Positions 17,752 through 26,235 of a stretch of DNA of 64,000 bases are shown here, in pieces. The stretch is from Agromyces albus (lineage in GTDB: Bacteria; Actinomycetota; Actinomycetes; Actinomycetales; Microbacteriaceae), in the NCBI RefSeq assembly GCF_004134825.1, contig NZ_SDPN01000006.1, positions 1-64,000 of the forward strand, read 5' to 3'. Under the pieces are notes generated by a model, which saw only the letters and a program-made list of their open reading frames with translations, was not told where the DNA came from and made no database searches. How positions within the stretch are numbered: the stretch's first letter is position 1; each line of letters begins with the position of its first letter. The translations under genes and the position numbers were made by a program.

Positions 17752-19157
17752 GTCAGAACCTCCCGGGTTCGTCGGATGCTGCGCGGCAGCTCTTCCCGCT
17801 CGGTGACGGGGATCGCCGCCGGGCGGGCCAGGTAGTTGTCGGTGGTCGGCAGATTCGCGAGGAAGAAGGCGAAGAGCGCCGCCACCGAGGGAATGGTGAT
17901 CACCGGGAAGTCGAGTTGCAGCGCGACGAGCGTGAACCCGATGAATCCGGCGCCGATGAAGCCGTGACGGGCCTCGGATCGCCGGAGCCCCCGATAGGAG
18001 AGCACGAGGCCGTAGATGAGCACGGCGCAGAAGAACAGGCCGACGATGATGCCGCCCCGGTAGACGGAGAGCAGCGGCGCATTCGCCACGTGGTTCACCG
18101 CCATGCCCACGGAACCGTCGCGGAACTCGATTCGCCCCCAGCCGAGCCCGAACAGCCAGTTGCCGTCCATGTGCTTGGGGTAGTCGCGAAGGGCGTCGGC
18201 ACGTGCCGAGGATCCGACGTCGTTCGAGCCGAAGGATCCGAGGATGCGTTCCTGGATCGCCGGGATCGCGAGCAGCACCGCACCGGCGATCGCGGCGAAG
18301 CCGAACATGCGCAGCTTGCCGCCGAACCGCATGTTCTGCACGGCCAGGAAGACGAGGAACGCGACCGCGATCGAGAGCAGTGCCGACCGGCTCAGCGTGA
18401 GGGTCATCGCGAGCAGCACGATTCCCGTGTACACGACCTGCCAGAGCCCGCGGAACAGCGCAAGTGCGAGCAGCACGCCGACGAAGAGGAAGAGCCCCCC
18501 GGCGTTCGGGTCGACGTAGGTGCCGGTCAACCGCACGGTCATCTCGCCCTCGCCGACGACGTACCGGAGGTTGGTGCCGCCGGCCGTGCCGTAGCCGAGG
18601 AACGAGAGCAGGGAGAGCATGTTCCCGGCACGATCGAACAACAGCATCGCCAGTGCGAACAGGCTCGCGGCGACTGCTCCGAAGACGTACCAGCGGCCGA
18701 CGATATCGAGCGCGTCGGGTTGGAGCCGGAGCAGCGCGAAGAGGGTCGAGGTGGCGATGAGCCACTTGGAGAACTCGGTGAGGTCGTAGCTCGTCGAGAA
18801 CGTCACGGCGAGCGACAGCATGGAGGTCACGACGAGGCCGAGCACCCACCACTCCATGCTCGTGAACGGGCGCGAGCGACCCGACGGGAGCTGGAGCACC
18901 GCGGTCGCCCCGATGCTCACGCCGAGCAGCAGCACGAGCGGGAGCGGCGACGACGGCAGCACCCCGAACGGCACGAACGCGAGGCTGAAGGCGTACACGC
19001 AATAGATCCACAGCGGTCGGCGGAGGGCGACCCAGATGCCGAGCGGGAACCCCATCGCGAGCAGCGCGATGATGCGGGGCCCGGGCGCGGCATCGCTCGC
19101 GAGGAACGCCGCGACGAGCGGCGTCATCACGGCGATGATCCAGATGACGATTCTCAC
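17748..19157 (-). CDS. O-antigen ligase/polymerase family protein (line A Wzy candidate)
   Basis: 469 aa, polytopic with about twelve helices. It has the large outer loop seen in Wzy/WaaL proteins (GSNDVGSSARADALRDYPKH, then MDGNWLFGLGWGRIEF) and LTGTYVDPNAGGLFLFVG plus LSRSALLSIAVAFLVF, which match the Wzy_C pattern. It should polymerise lipid-linked repeat units on the outer face of the membrane. The GTG start (19157) overlaps the stop of the upstream glycosyltransferase; the stop overlaps the next ATG. Polymerase is preferred over ligase, because a Gram-positive has no lipid A acceptor. Confidence 0.82.
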   Translation of the reverse strand: MRIVIWIIAVMTPLVAAFLASDAAPGPRIIALLAMGFPLGIWVALRRPLWIYCVYAFSLAFVPFGVLPSSPLPLVLLLGVSIGATAVLQLPSGRSRPFTSMEWWVLGLVVTSMLSLAVTFSTSYDLTEFSKWLIATSTLFALLRLQPDALDIVGRWYVFGAVAASLFALAMLLFDRAGNMLSLLSFLGYGTAGGTNLRYVVGEGEMTVRLTGTYVDPNAGGLFLFVGVLLALALFRGLWQVVYTGIVLLAMTLTLSRSALLSIAVAFLVFLAVQNMRFGGKLRMFGFAAIAGAVLLAIPAIQERILGSFGSNDVGSSARADALRDYPKHMDGNWLFGLGWGRIEFRDGSVGMAVNHVANAPLLSVYRGGIIVGLFFCAVLIYGLVLSYRGLRRSEARHGFIGAGFIGFTLVALQLDFPVITIPSVAALFAFFLANLPTTDNYLARPAAIPVTEREELPRSIRRTREVLT

Positions 19158-20260
19158 GGCGCCAGCCAATCGCCCACGCGGGCGTGCGGCACCTTGCGGT
19201 CCCATCGGTCCTGGTTCAGGTCGTAGAGCCGGTCGCCCTCCGCCGCGGCGGCAGCGCGATCGACCAGGAAGCGGCGGCACTGCTCCACGAAGGCCTCGCG
19301 GCCGTCGCTCGTGTCGATGCCGAAGATCGGCGCGTGCGAGCCCAGCGCGGCGCTCGTTCCGACGACCGGAAGACCGCGGCTCGCCGCCTCGAGGAGCTTC
19401 ACGCGCACGCCCCCACCCGTGAGCACGGGCGCGATCAACGCGCGGCAGGAGTTGAGCACGCTCTCGAGGTCGTCGGCGAAGCCGAGATCCGTCATCCCGT
19501 CGGGCAGGGGCACCGGCGTATATCCGGCGGCCTGCTTGCCGACGACGACGAGCTCGGCACCGGGAATCCCGCGGGCGATGTCGGGCCACCACTGCACCAG
19601 CTGCTCGAAGGCCTCCTGGTTCGGCGGCCAGGTGCGATCTCCGAGGAAGACGAGCCGAGTGCCGGATGCCGCGATCGGCGCCTTCCGGGCCGGCGGCAGC
19701 GTGATGTCGAGCCAGTGCACCCGGCCGACCCCGCCGCGCCGGTAGAAGTCGACTTCCTCGCGATCGTAGGTGCCCACGGATCGGGCGGATCGGGCGGTGC
19801 GCAACTCGTCGGCGGCGATGCGCGGCGCTTCGATCCGCCCGCCGAGTCCGCGGTTCGCCCGGAACACGATCGACTCGGAGTTCACCGTGTTCAGCGCGAG
19901 CGGCGTCACTCCTCGGTGGCGCGTTCGGAGGAACGACTCGACCATGTAGTTGTGCTCGGCCACGAACAGGTCGGGCTGCCGACGGTCGATCTCCTCGCGC
20001 AACGCGGCGACGTCGAATCTCGAGTGCACGACGCTCCGCCGATCGCGCAGGCTCCGCAGCATGAGCTTCGGCACCGACACGGGCGGCTTGGTCACACGGG
20101 TCACGGTCGGATCGGGCGACGGCTCCCCTGCACGCGAGAGGCAGATCGACTCGACCGTGAGCGAGGCGCGGGCGAGCTCCATCACGAGGCGGGCGAGCGC
20201 GATGTCGCCGCCGTGGTCGATCGTCGGGTCTTTCGCGAGCAGGAAGGTGGCGACTCTCAC
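19154..20260 (-). CDS. Glycosyltransferase (GT4-like)
   Basis: 368 aa, cytoplasmic. A GT-B fold is suggested by the N-terminal VRVATFLLAKDPTIDHGG with a glycine-rich acceptor loop, LFVAEHNYMVESF, and the C-terminal donor half IVFLGDRTWPPNQEAFEQL, ELVVVGKQA, MTDLGFADDLESVLNSCRAL and PVLTGGGVRVKLLEAASRGL, the motif that binds the nucleotide sugar. It extends the lipid-linked repeat unit; the sugar is unknown. GTG start at 20260, with GTGA overlaps on both sides within the line A chain. Confidence 0.88.
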   Translation of the reverse strand: MRVATFLLAKDPTIDHGGDIALARLVMELARASLTVESICLSRAGEPSPDPTVTRVTKPPVSVPKLMLRSLRDRRSVVHSRFDVAALREEIDRRQPDLFVAEHNYMVESFLRTRHRGVTPLALNTVNSESIVFRANRGLGGRIEAPRIAADELRTARSARSVGTYDREEVDFYRRGGVGRVHWLDITLPPARKAPIAASGTRLVFLGDRTWPPNQEAFEQLVQWWPDIARGIPGAELVVVGKQAAGYTPVPLPDGMTDLGFADDLESVLNSCRALIAPVLTGGGVRVKLLEAASRGLPVVGTSAALGSHAPIFGIDTSDGREAFVEQCRRFLVDRAAAAAEGDRLYDLNQDRWDRKVPHARVGDWLAP

Positions 20261-21486
20261 AGCGGGCCCCCTTCGACGATCGGCGGGATGATGGGCGTCG
20301 ACTCGCCGGGCTTCTCCGCGCGCATCCGGCTCCGCTCCGGCGACCAGGAGTAGACGACACGGAAATACCAGATGACGAGCACGAGCTCCGCGGCGATGCT
20401 CGCGAACGCGGCACCGAGCGCGTCGAGCCCGAGGAGCACGAGGAGCGTGAGCAGCCCGAGCTTCACCGCTCCGGCGATCCATCCGGCAGCGACCCGATGA
20501 CCGTCGCGGTGCTGCACGTAGAGGATCGTCGTGAGCACGAGCGAGATCGAGCGCAGCACGACGAAGAAACTCATGGCCACGAGGACCGCTCCGACGTTCT
20601 CCTCGTTTCCGAGCGCCATCGCCACGAGCCCGACGGCGAGCACCGCTCCCCCGAGGAGCAGCGAGATCGCGACCGTGATCGCGGGCTTCGGGCCCACGCC
20701 GGGGTTCCCGTCGGCGCTGCGGAGTCGCTCATGATAGGTGTGCACGAACATCTGCGCGAACGCGGATGCCGCGAGCGAGACCACCGATGCGAGGGAATAC
20801 GCTCCGGCGACCTCATCGTTCGTGAGGATGCCGAGCAGCAGCACATCGCCCTGCAGGTAGAGGGCGAGCGCCATCGCATCGAACCAGAGCAAGAGCATCT
20901 CACGCCATGATCCGGGCACCGCAGCACGGCTGCCCCGGGCCTTCAGGATCGCCATGACGAGGACGACGAGGTAGGGAATGCTGTACAGCGCAACGGTGAT
21001 CTCGAGCCGCGGATCGGGCACGGTGAACAGGTAGGCGGCCGCGATCGCGACGGATGCCGCCTGCCGGATCGCGTCGTACCGCATGACGATGTTCGGATGC
21101 CCGTCGCGAAGGAACGAGCTCTTCACGCTGTTGAAGAGGATCTCGCCGCCCGCCACGATGAAGGCGAAGCCGACGATGAAGCTCGGCAGGAACAGCGCGC
21201 ACCCCACGATGAGCAGCGCTGCGCCCACCCAGACGCGCGTGGCACGTTCTGAACGGAACGTCTCGTCGCTCACGCGAAGCGAGCGCACGAGGAAGATGTT
21301 GTCGAGCGGGGCGGCGATCATGGCCGAGATCGCGTAGGCGATGGCATAGGCGCCGTAGTCGCCGAGACCGAGCGAGAAGATCAGGAACGCGGTCCACAGC
21401 AGTCCCATGACCCGCCCGCCGAGCACCCAGCCCGAGGCGACGCCCGCCTTGATCAGGTTCGGGCTGAAGAGTCGAGTGAGAATCAT
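20257..21486 (-). CDS. Polysaccharide flippase (line A Wzx candidate, MOP superfamily)
   Basis: 409 aa with about twelve hydrophobic helices. The N-terminal LIKAGVASGWVLGGRVMGLL, then GLGDYGAYAIAYAISAMIAA, fits the polysaccharide biosynthesis/MATE-like fold, with WFDAMALALYLQGDVLLLGI at the start of the second half. It should flip undecaprenyl-linked repeat units across the membrane. ATGA/GTGA overlaps join it to both neighbouring glycosyltransferases, which supports an assembly-line role. Confidence 0.85.
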   Translation of the reverse strand: MILTRLFSPNLIKAGVASGWVLGGRVMGLLWTAFLIFSLGLGDYGAYAIAYAISAMIAAPLDNIFLVRSLRVSDETFRSERATRVWVGAALLIVGCALFLPSFIVGFAFIVAGGEILFNSVKSSFLRDGHPNIVMRYDAIRQAASVAIAAAYLFTVPDPRLEITVALYSIPYLVVLVMAILKARGSRAAVPGSWREMLLLWFDAMALALYLQGDVLLLGILTNDEVAGAYSLASVVSLAASAFAQMFVHTYHERLRSADGNPGVGPKPAITVAISLLLGGAVLAVGLVAMALGNEENVGAVLVAMSFFVVLRSISLVLTTILYVQHRDGHRVAAGWIAGAVKLGLLTLLVLLGLDALGAAFASIAAELVLVIWYFRVVYSWSPERSRMRAEKPGESTPIIPPIVEGGPL

Positions 21487-22562
21487 CCTGCCCTCCAGAT
21501 CTCGAGGTAGTCGTCGATGACGCGTTCCGCCGAGTGCTCCGCGCGGAGGCGATCGGCCTCGCCCTGAAGCCGGCTCAAGCGAGCTGTGTCGTTGAGGAGC
21601 TCGTTCGCCGCATCCGCGAGCTCGGCCGCGCCGCCGTCGACGACCACTGCCCCGCCGTCCTCCGCCAGCTCGCGGAGTGCGCCGTGGCCGCGGCAGAGCA
21701 CGGGAGTGCGGTACGCCATCGCACGACTCACGGTGCTCGCCGCGGGGAAGGCCTCGCGACCGTAGATGTGACGTGGGTTGTAGGGCACGAGCAGCACCCT
21801 GATGGAGTTGAAGAAGGCGTCTTCATCTTCATCGAGCACTTCGCCGAGGATCTCGACACCCTCGAGCGGCGGCAACTCCTCGGTGCCGCGCCCCGCGATG
21901 CGGATCGTGATCTGCGGATCGAGGTGTTCACGCAAGTCGGCGAGCACGTCGAACCCCTTGCCGCGGTAGACGTAGCCGAACAGACCGATCGCCATGGGCC
22001 GATCGTTCACCGGATCGAGGTCGGGGCGCTTCGGAACGAACAGGGACGACGACGCGATCGTCGATCCCTTCATCACGCGGGCGAGTTCACGTGCGCCGGT
22101 CCGGCTCAGCGCAATGAGGGTTCGTCCTCGATTGACCCTCGCTTCGAGCCGGGCCATCGGCCGACGAAGCGTGTAGTGGATCCCGTGACCGAGGACTCGG
22201 ATGCGTGCAGCGATGCGGGTGCGGAACGGCCACCACACGGTGAGGGGCGGATCGTGCACCGTCGACGTGACCTGCACGTCGCGAAGTCCGAACGGACCCC
22301 AGAACGGCAGGAGGGCCCCGCCGCTCTGTTCGGTGTGCACGATCGTGTGCCGATCGGAGTCGCGCACGATCCGGTGCACCTCACGACACTGCCGGACCAG
22401 TTGCCAGAGGGTCGCCCATCCCGGCCCACGGTGCCGGAGCTCGACGGTCTCACCGAAGTACGGCCGCACCGCATCGATGAACTCGTCGGCATAGTCGCCG
22501 ACACCGCTCTCCCCTGCCCGGGGAGCGATGTAGACGAGTCGAGCCTGGCTGAGGTCGATCAC
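21483..22562 (-). CDS. Glycosyltransferase (GT-B, GT4-like)
   Basis: 359 aa from GTG 22562 (VIDLSQARLVYIAPRAGESG). The N-terminal part has GVGDYADEFIDAVRP as in GT4 proteins and IVHTEQSGGALLPFWGPFGL. The donor half has IGLFGYVYRGKGFDVLADL, ITIRIAGRGTEEL, LVPYNPRHIYGREAFPAAST and AMAYRTPVLCRGHGALRE. Substrate unknown. The longer reading frame upstream is rejected because it overlaps the acyltransferase gene in another frame. One base separates it from the upstream acyltransferase stop. Confidence 0.88.
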   Translation of the reverse strand: MIDLSQARLVYIAPRAGESGVGDYADEFIDAVRPYFGETVELRHRGPGWATLWQLVRQCREVHRIVRDSDRHTIVHTEQSGGALLPFWGPFGLRDVQVTSTVHDPPLTVWWPFRTRIAARIRVLGHGIHYTLRRPMARLEARVNRGRTLIALSRTGARELARVMKGSTIASSSLFVPKRPDLDPVNDRPMAIGLFGYVYRGKGFDVLADLREHLDPQITIRIAGRGTEELPPLEGVEILGEVLDEDEDAFFNSIRVLLVPYNPRHIYGREAFPAASTVSRAMAYRTPVLCRGHGALRELAEDGGAVVVDGGAAELADAANELLNDTARLSRLQGEADRLRAEHSAERVIDDYLEIWRAG

Positions 22563-22563
22563 G

Positions 22564-23160
22564 TCAGAAGAACGGGGGCTTGTAGGTCGGGCGGTAGGCG
22601 AGGGCCGATTCGCGTTGTCCGCGCACCTTCGCCGGAACGCCGGCGACGATCTCCATGTCGGCGACGTCGTCGCGCACGAGCGACGTGGCACCGACGACGG
22701 CGCCCCGCCCGATGGTCACATCGGGCAGCACCGTCGCACGGCTCGCGATCCACGCATGGTCGCCGATGGCGATCGGCAGCAGCGTGTACTCGAAGGTGTC
22801 GGAGTCGGGGAAGTGGGTCCCGGTGATGAAGTGCACGTCGCTGGCGATCACGACGCTGTTGCCGATCGTCAGCCCGCCTCGGGCATCGAGCAGGCAGCGG
22901 AAGCTGATCACCGTGGCCTCTCCGATGCGGAGCTTGTCGATGCCGAGCACGGTCGTGCCGCGGAAGACCGAGGTGTCCTTGCCGATCTTGGCACCCCATA
23001 GGCGCAGCACGCCGAGGCGCAGCCAGTGTCCTGGCATGTAGGTGATGAAGAAGTTGTAGAAGACGACGCCCAATCGGTCCCAGACTCGTTTCACGATCGA
23101 TGCCCCTTTCGCTGTTTCGGTGGATGCTGCACGTTCGGCGGGCGCTGCGAGCTCGGTCAT
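22564..23160 (-). CDS. Hexapeptide-repeat acyltransferase (LbH fold), tandem copy 2
   Basis: 198 aa. Left-handed beta-helix hexapeptides run from about residue 60 on (AKIGKDTSVFRGTTVLGIDK, LRIGEATVISFRCLLDARGG, LTIGNSVVIASDVHFI, VTIGRGAVVGATSLV), with the usual active-site His in DVHF and a C-terminal IVAGVPAKVRG. It resembles WcaF/NodL-like O-acetyltransferases using acetyl-CoA. It has a Thr/Ala-rich N-terminal extension of about 20 residues absent from its neighbour, with which it otherwise aligns along its length. The TGATG junction (1 nt) indicates coupling. Confidence 0.88.
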   Translation of the reverse strand: MTELAAPAERAASTETAKGASIVKRVWDRLGVVFYNFFITYMPGHWLRLGVLRLWGAKIGKDTSVFRGTTVLGIDKLRIGEATVISFRCLLDARGGLTIGNSVVIASDVHFITGTHFPDSDTFEYTLLPIAIGDHAWIASRATVLPDVTIGRGAVVGATSLVRDDVADMEIVAGVPAKVRGQRESALAYRPTYKPPFF

Positions 23161-23693
23161 CAGAAGAGCTTCGGCCGGTACACGGGTCGGTAGGTGAGGG
23201 CCGAGCGGCGCACGGCCACGGGCTTCGCCGGAATGCCGGCGGCGATCTGCATCGGCTCGACGGACTTGCGCACGAGCGAGCAGGCGCCCACGACGGCACC
23301 TCGGCCGATGGTGACGTTCTCGAGCACGGTCGCCCGGCTCGCGATCCAGACGTAGTCCTCGACGACGGTCGGCTCGAGCACGTAGCCGAAGTCATCGGAG
23401 TTCGGCAGGTGGTGGCCGGCGATGAAGTGCACGTCGCTCGCTATCACGACGTTGTCTCCGATCGAGAGGCCGCCGCGACCGTCGAGCAGGCAACGGAATC
23501 CGATGACGGATGCCTCGCCGATGCGGATCCCGTCGATGCCGAGCACCGTCGTTCCGCGGAAGATCGCCGATTCGGGGCCGATCTGCGCACCCCACAGGCG
23601 GAGCACTGCCTGTCGCACACGGTGCGACGGAAAGTGCGTGAAGAAGTGGTTGAAGAACACGACCCCTGCGTGCTCCCAGACCTTGCGGATCAT
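23160..23693 (-). CDS. Hexapeptide-repeat acyltransferase (LbH fold), tandem copy 1
   Basis: 177 aa. Same architecture as the next gene: AQIGPESAIFRGTTVLGIDG, IRIGEASVIGFRCLLDGRGG, LSIGDNVVIASDVHFI, VTIGRGAVVGACSLV, IAAGIPAKPV. The pair clearly arose by tandem duplication followed by moderate divergence. They probably acetylate different positions or sugars of the line A repeat unit. The start overlaps the end of the chain-length gene in ATGA. Confidence 0.88.
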   Translation of the reverse strand: MIRKVWEHAGVVFFNHFFTHFPSHRVRQAVLRLWGAQIGPESAIFRGTTVLGIDGIRIGEASVIGFRCLLDGRGGLSIGDNVVIASDVHFIAGHHLPNSDDFGYVLEPTVVEDYVWIASRATVLENVTIGRGAVVGACSLVRKSVEPMQIAAGIPAKPVAVRRSALTYRPVYRPKLF

Positions 23694-25093
23694 ACGGATA
23701 CCCTTTCCCTGCGGCTCCGCCGCTTCGTTCGCATCGAATCCGCGATGCTCCCGCCGATCTCCTCCATGGCATCGACCCCGACTGACGGCTGGTCGTTGAC
23801 GAGGATTCCGACGAGCGTTCCAGTCGGTTCGAGGGCGTCGATCGCCGCCGTCAGGTGCGCTCGACGAAGGTGGCCTGCGCGTGCCACGAGCACGGTCGAG
23901 CCGACGACGCTCGCGAGCGCTGTCGCATCGGCGCTCGCGCTCGCCGAACCGCCGTCGATGACCACGTCGTCGAATCGATCGCAGAGCGCGTCGATGACCG
24001 CTCGCATGCGGCTGGAGCCCAGGACATCACGGGAGTTCGGGGGGATCCTGCCGGCGGTCATGACGAAGAGTTCGGGCACCTCGTCCCACGACTGGACCGC
24101 ATCGTGGTAACTCGCGTCTCCGATGAGCACCTCGGTGAGGCCGGGTGCCTGTGGCATGCCGAGCAGATCGAGGATCTCGGGGCTTCGCATCTGGGCGTCG
24201 ATGAGGAGGACGCGGCGTCCGAGTTGCGCGATCGAGAGCGCGAGGTTCACGGCGGCGGTCGTCGTGCCCTGGTCGGCTCGCGCGCCGACCACGAGCACGC
24301 TGCGGTTGCGCGCCTCGAAACCGAAGAACTGCAGGTTCGTGCGCAGGCTCCGGAACTGCTTCGCGATGCGGCTGTCATCGTCGTCGAGCGCAATCGTCAT
24401 GAGGTCGGCCTTGCGGTCGCGGGAGATCGTGCCGATGACTCGCAGCGACGTGACGATCTGTACGTCGCGCAGTCCGCGCACCCGGGCATCGAAGCTGTGC
24501 CGGAGCAGCATCACCCCGAGTCCCATGATGAATCCGACGACCGAACCCACCGATACGGACGGTATGAGGTGCGGGTAGGCGGCGGCCATGGGAACGTCGG
24601 GGTTCTCGACGACGGTGACCCGCAGCGCACTGCCCTCGGCGGTCATCTCCGATTCGAGCTGCAGCTCGATCACCTGCACGAGCTCGCGTGCGACCGCGCT
24701 CGCGATCGCTGGCGCCTCGGTGTTGAACCGGCTCGCGGCGACGATCTCGATGAGCAGGCTGTCGGGCACCGGCGTCGCGGTCACGCTCGAGGCGAGCTCC
24801 TCGACGCTCGCATCGAGATCGAGTTCGAGCGCGACGGGGCGAAGCACGGCCGGCGAGCTCACGACCTCGGCGTAGGACTGGAGACGCTGGCGCGCGTAGA
24901 TCGTCAGCGCGAGGCTGTCGAGCGGCGTGTCGGCTTCGGTCGCGGTGATGAACACCCGCGCGGTCGCCTCGAACCGCGGCGTCGCGAGCAACGCGGTCGA
25001 GAGCCCGCCGAGGAGCCCGAGCCCGGTGAACATGACCAGCACGGGCCAGCCGCGTCCGAGCACGGCGATGACTCCGCGGAGGGCGAGTCTCAT
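23690..25093 (-). CDS. Wzz/CpsCD-like chain-length protein with degenerate BY-kinase domain
   Basis: 467 aa. A Wzz domain (GRGWPVLVMFTGLGLLGGLS membrane helix, then ATARVFITATEADTPL, and a second helix VGSVVGFIMGLGVML) is fused to a P-loop domain. In the P-loop region the expected GK[S/T] is replaced by DQGTTTAAVNLA, so the Walker A lysine is missing. The following A' motif reads VLLIDAQMRSP instead of DADLRRP. There is no tyrosine-rich tail. It is probably a non-catalytic partner of the intact kinase at 26236-27597. I start at ATG 25093 (MRLALRGV), in ATGA overlap with the upstream GT4 gene. Confidence 0.87.
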   Translation of the reverse strand: MRLALRGVIAVLGRGWPVLVMFTGLGLLGGLSTALLATPRFEATARVFITATEADTPLDSLALTIYARQRLQSYAEVVSSPAVLRPVALELDLDASVEELASSVTATPVPDSLLIEIVAASRFNTEAPAIASAVARELVQVIELQLESEMTAEGSALRVTVVENPDVPMAAAYPHLIPSVSVGSVVGFIMGLGVMLLRHSFDARVRGLRDVQIVTSLRVIGTISRDRKADLMTIALDDDDSRIAKQFRSLRTNLQFFGFEARNRSVLVVGARADQGTTTAAVNLALSIAQLGRRVLLIDAQMRSPEILDLLGMPQAPGLTEVLIGDASYHDAVQSWDEVPELFVMTAGRIPPNSRDVLGSSRMRAVIDALCDRFDDVVIDGGSASASADATALASVVGSTVLVARAGHLRRAHLTAAIDALEPTGTLVGILVNDQPSVGVDAMEEIGGSIADSMRTKRRSRRERVSV

Positions 25094-26199
25094 TGCATGA
25101 CCATCGGCGCCATCGCGGCCACGGCGTTGTGGAGCGCTTGCTGGAATCGCACCTCCGAGAAGCGGTCGGTCGCCGCGATGATCGACTCGCGGTTCCAGTC
25201 GGTCACCTCGAGGCGATCGAGGGCGTCGCGGATCGCGCCCGGTGTGGGCTCCTCGAAGAAGACGCCGGTGGTGCCCTCGACGACGGTGTCGAGGAATCCG
25301 CCCCACCGGAGCACAGCGCTCGGCTTTCCGAATGCCGCGCCCTCGATGGGCGTGAGTCCGAAGTCCTCGTAGCTCGCGGCGATGACCGCACGGCAGCGGC
25401 GGTAGAGCCAGTGCAGCTGGCCGTCGCTCAGGTCTTTGAGCATCGTGACGTTCCGCGGCAGCCGGTGCGCGAGTCGTGCCTCTTCGGGGCCGGAGCCGAC
25501 GATCACGAGGCGACGCTCGGGCGTCTCGGACACGGCCTCGATGATGCGGTCGACGTTCTTGTACGGCAGCAGTCGCGAGATGCAGAGGTAGAAGTCCTCG
25601 CCGACCCCGAGCACGGGCTCTTCGTCGCGCATCGTGTCGATCGAGTGGGGCGCGGCGAGCACCGACGCGGTGATGCCATAGGCATCGAGGATCCGGTCCT
25701 GCACCGCCGACGAGATCGCCAGGTAGCGAGCAGCGGATGCCGCGGCCCGACGGTCCCAGGCGCGAAGCGCCGGCCCGACCGCCGCGAGGATCGCCCGCTT
25801 CACACCGCCGCTTTCGCCGAGGTAGACGTCGCTCTGGTAGAGCCAGCGGGCGGGCGAATAGCAGTACACGATCTTCTGGCCGCGGGTACGGAATCCGTGC
25901 GCCCAGCCACTGCTGCTCGTGAGCACGATGTCGGCGTCGATCGTGATGGAGTTCGACACGAACGGAAGCGCGAGCAGCGCACCCCGGTGATTGCGCCGGA
26001 GGGGCGCGACGACATTCAGCGCGGATGGCCGAACGTCGAGCGACGCGAACTCGGGGAACGTGGTCTCGGGTTCGTACAGGGTGGTGTAGATCGGCGCGTC
26101 GGGGAATGCCCGCGCCATCGCGAGCACCACCTTCTCGGCGCCACCTCGTTGCGTGAGGTAGTCGTGAGCGATCGCCACTCGGGTGCGGCTCTCCATCAT
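25090..26199 (-). CDS. Glycosyltransferase family 4 (WbaZ/mannosyltransferase-like)
   Basis: 369 aa. RVAIAHDYLTQRGGAEKVVL is the classic GT4 N-terminus. KIVYCYSPARWLYQSD is the segment typical of WbaZ-type mannosyltransferases, and the donor-binding half has LCISRLLPYKNVDRIIEAV, RLVIVGSGPEEARL and ASYEDFGLTPIEGAAFGKPS (the E-x7-E motif). With gmd and an rmd-like gene nearby, GDP-mannose or GDP-deoxymannose as donor is plausible. Two ATGs (26199 and 26196) follow GGAGACCGAG. Only 36 bp separate it from the upstream BY-kinase gene. Confidence 0.9.
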   Translation of the reverse strand: MMESRTRVAIAHDYLTQRGGAEKVVLAMARAFPDAPIYTTLYEPETTFPEFASLDVRPSALNVVAPLRRNHRGALLALPFVSNSITIDADIVLTSSSGWAHGFRTRGQKIVYCYSPARWLYQSDVYLGESGGVKRAILAAVGPALRAWDRRAAASAARYLAISSAVQDRILDAYGITASVLAAPHSIDTMRDEEPVLGVGEDFYLCISRLLPYKNVDRIIEAVSETPERRLVIVGSGPEEARLAHRLPRNVTMLKDLSDGQLHWLYRRCRAVIAASYEDFGLTPIEGAAFGKPSAVLRWGGFLDTVVEGTTGVFFEEPTPGAIRDALDRLEVTDWNRESIIAATDRFSEVRFQQALHNAVAAMAPMVMQ

Positions 26200-26235
26200 C
26201 TCGGTCTCCCGTTTCTCCAACCCCCCATATGCCAC

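Noticed and set aside
25080-25100. ATTGCATGACC at the GT4/chain-length junction as a further copy of the DUF559 palindrome core
   Set aside because: Only about 10 bases match, there is no inverted partner, and the bases are explained by the overlapping stop and start codons of two genes.
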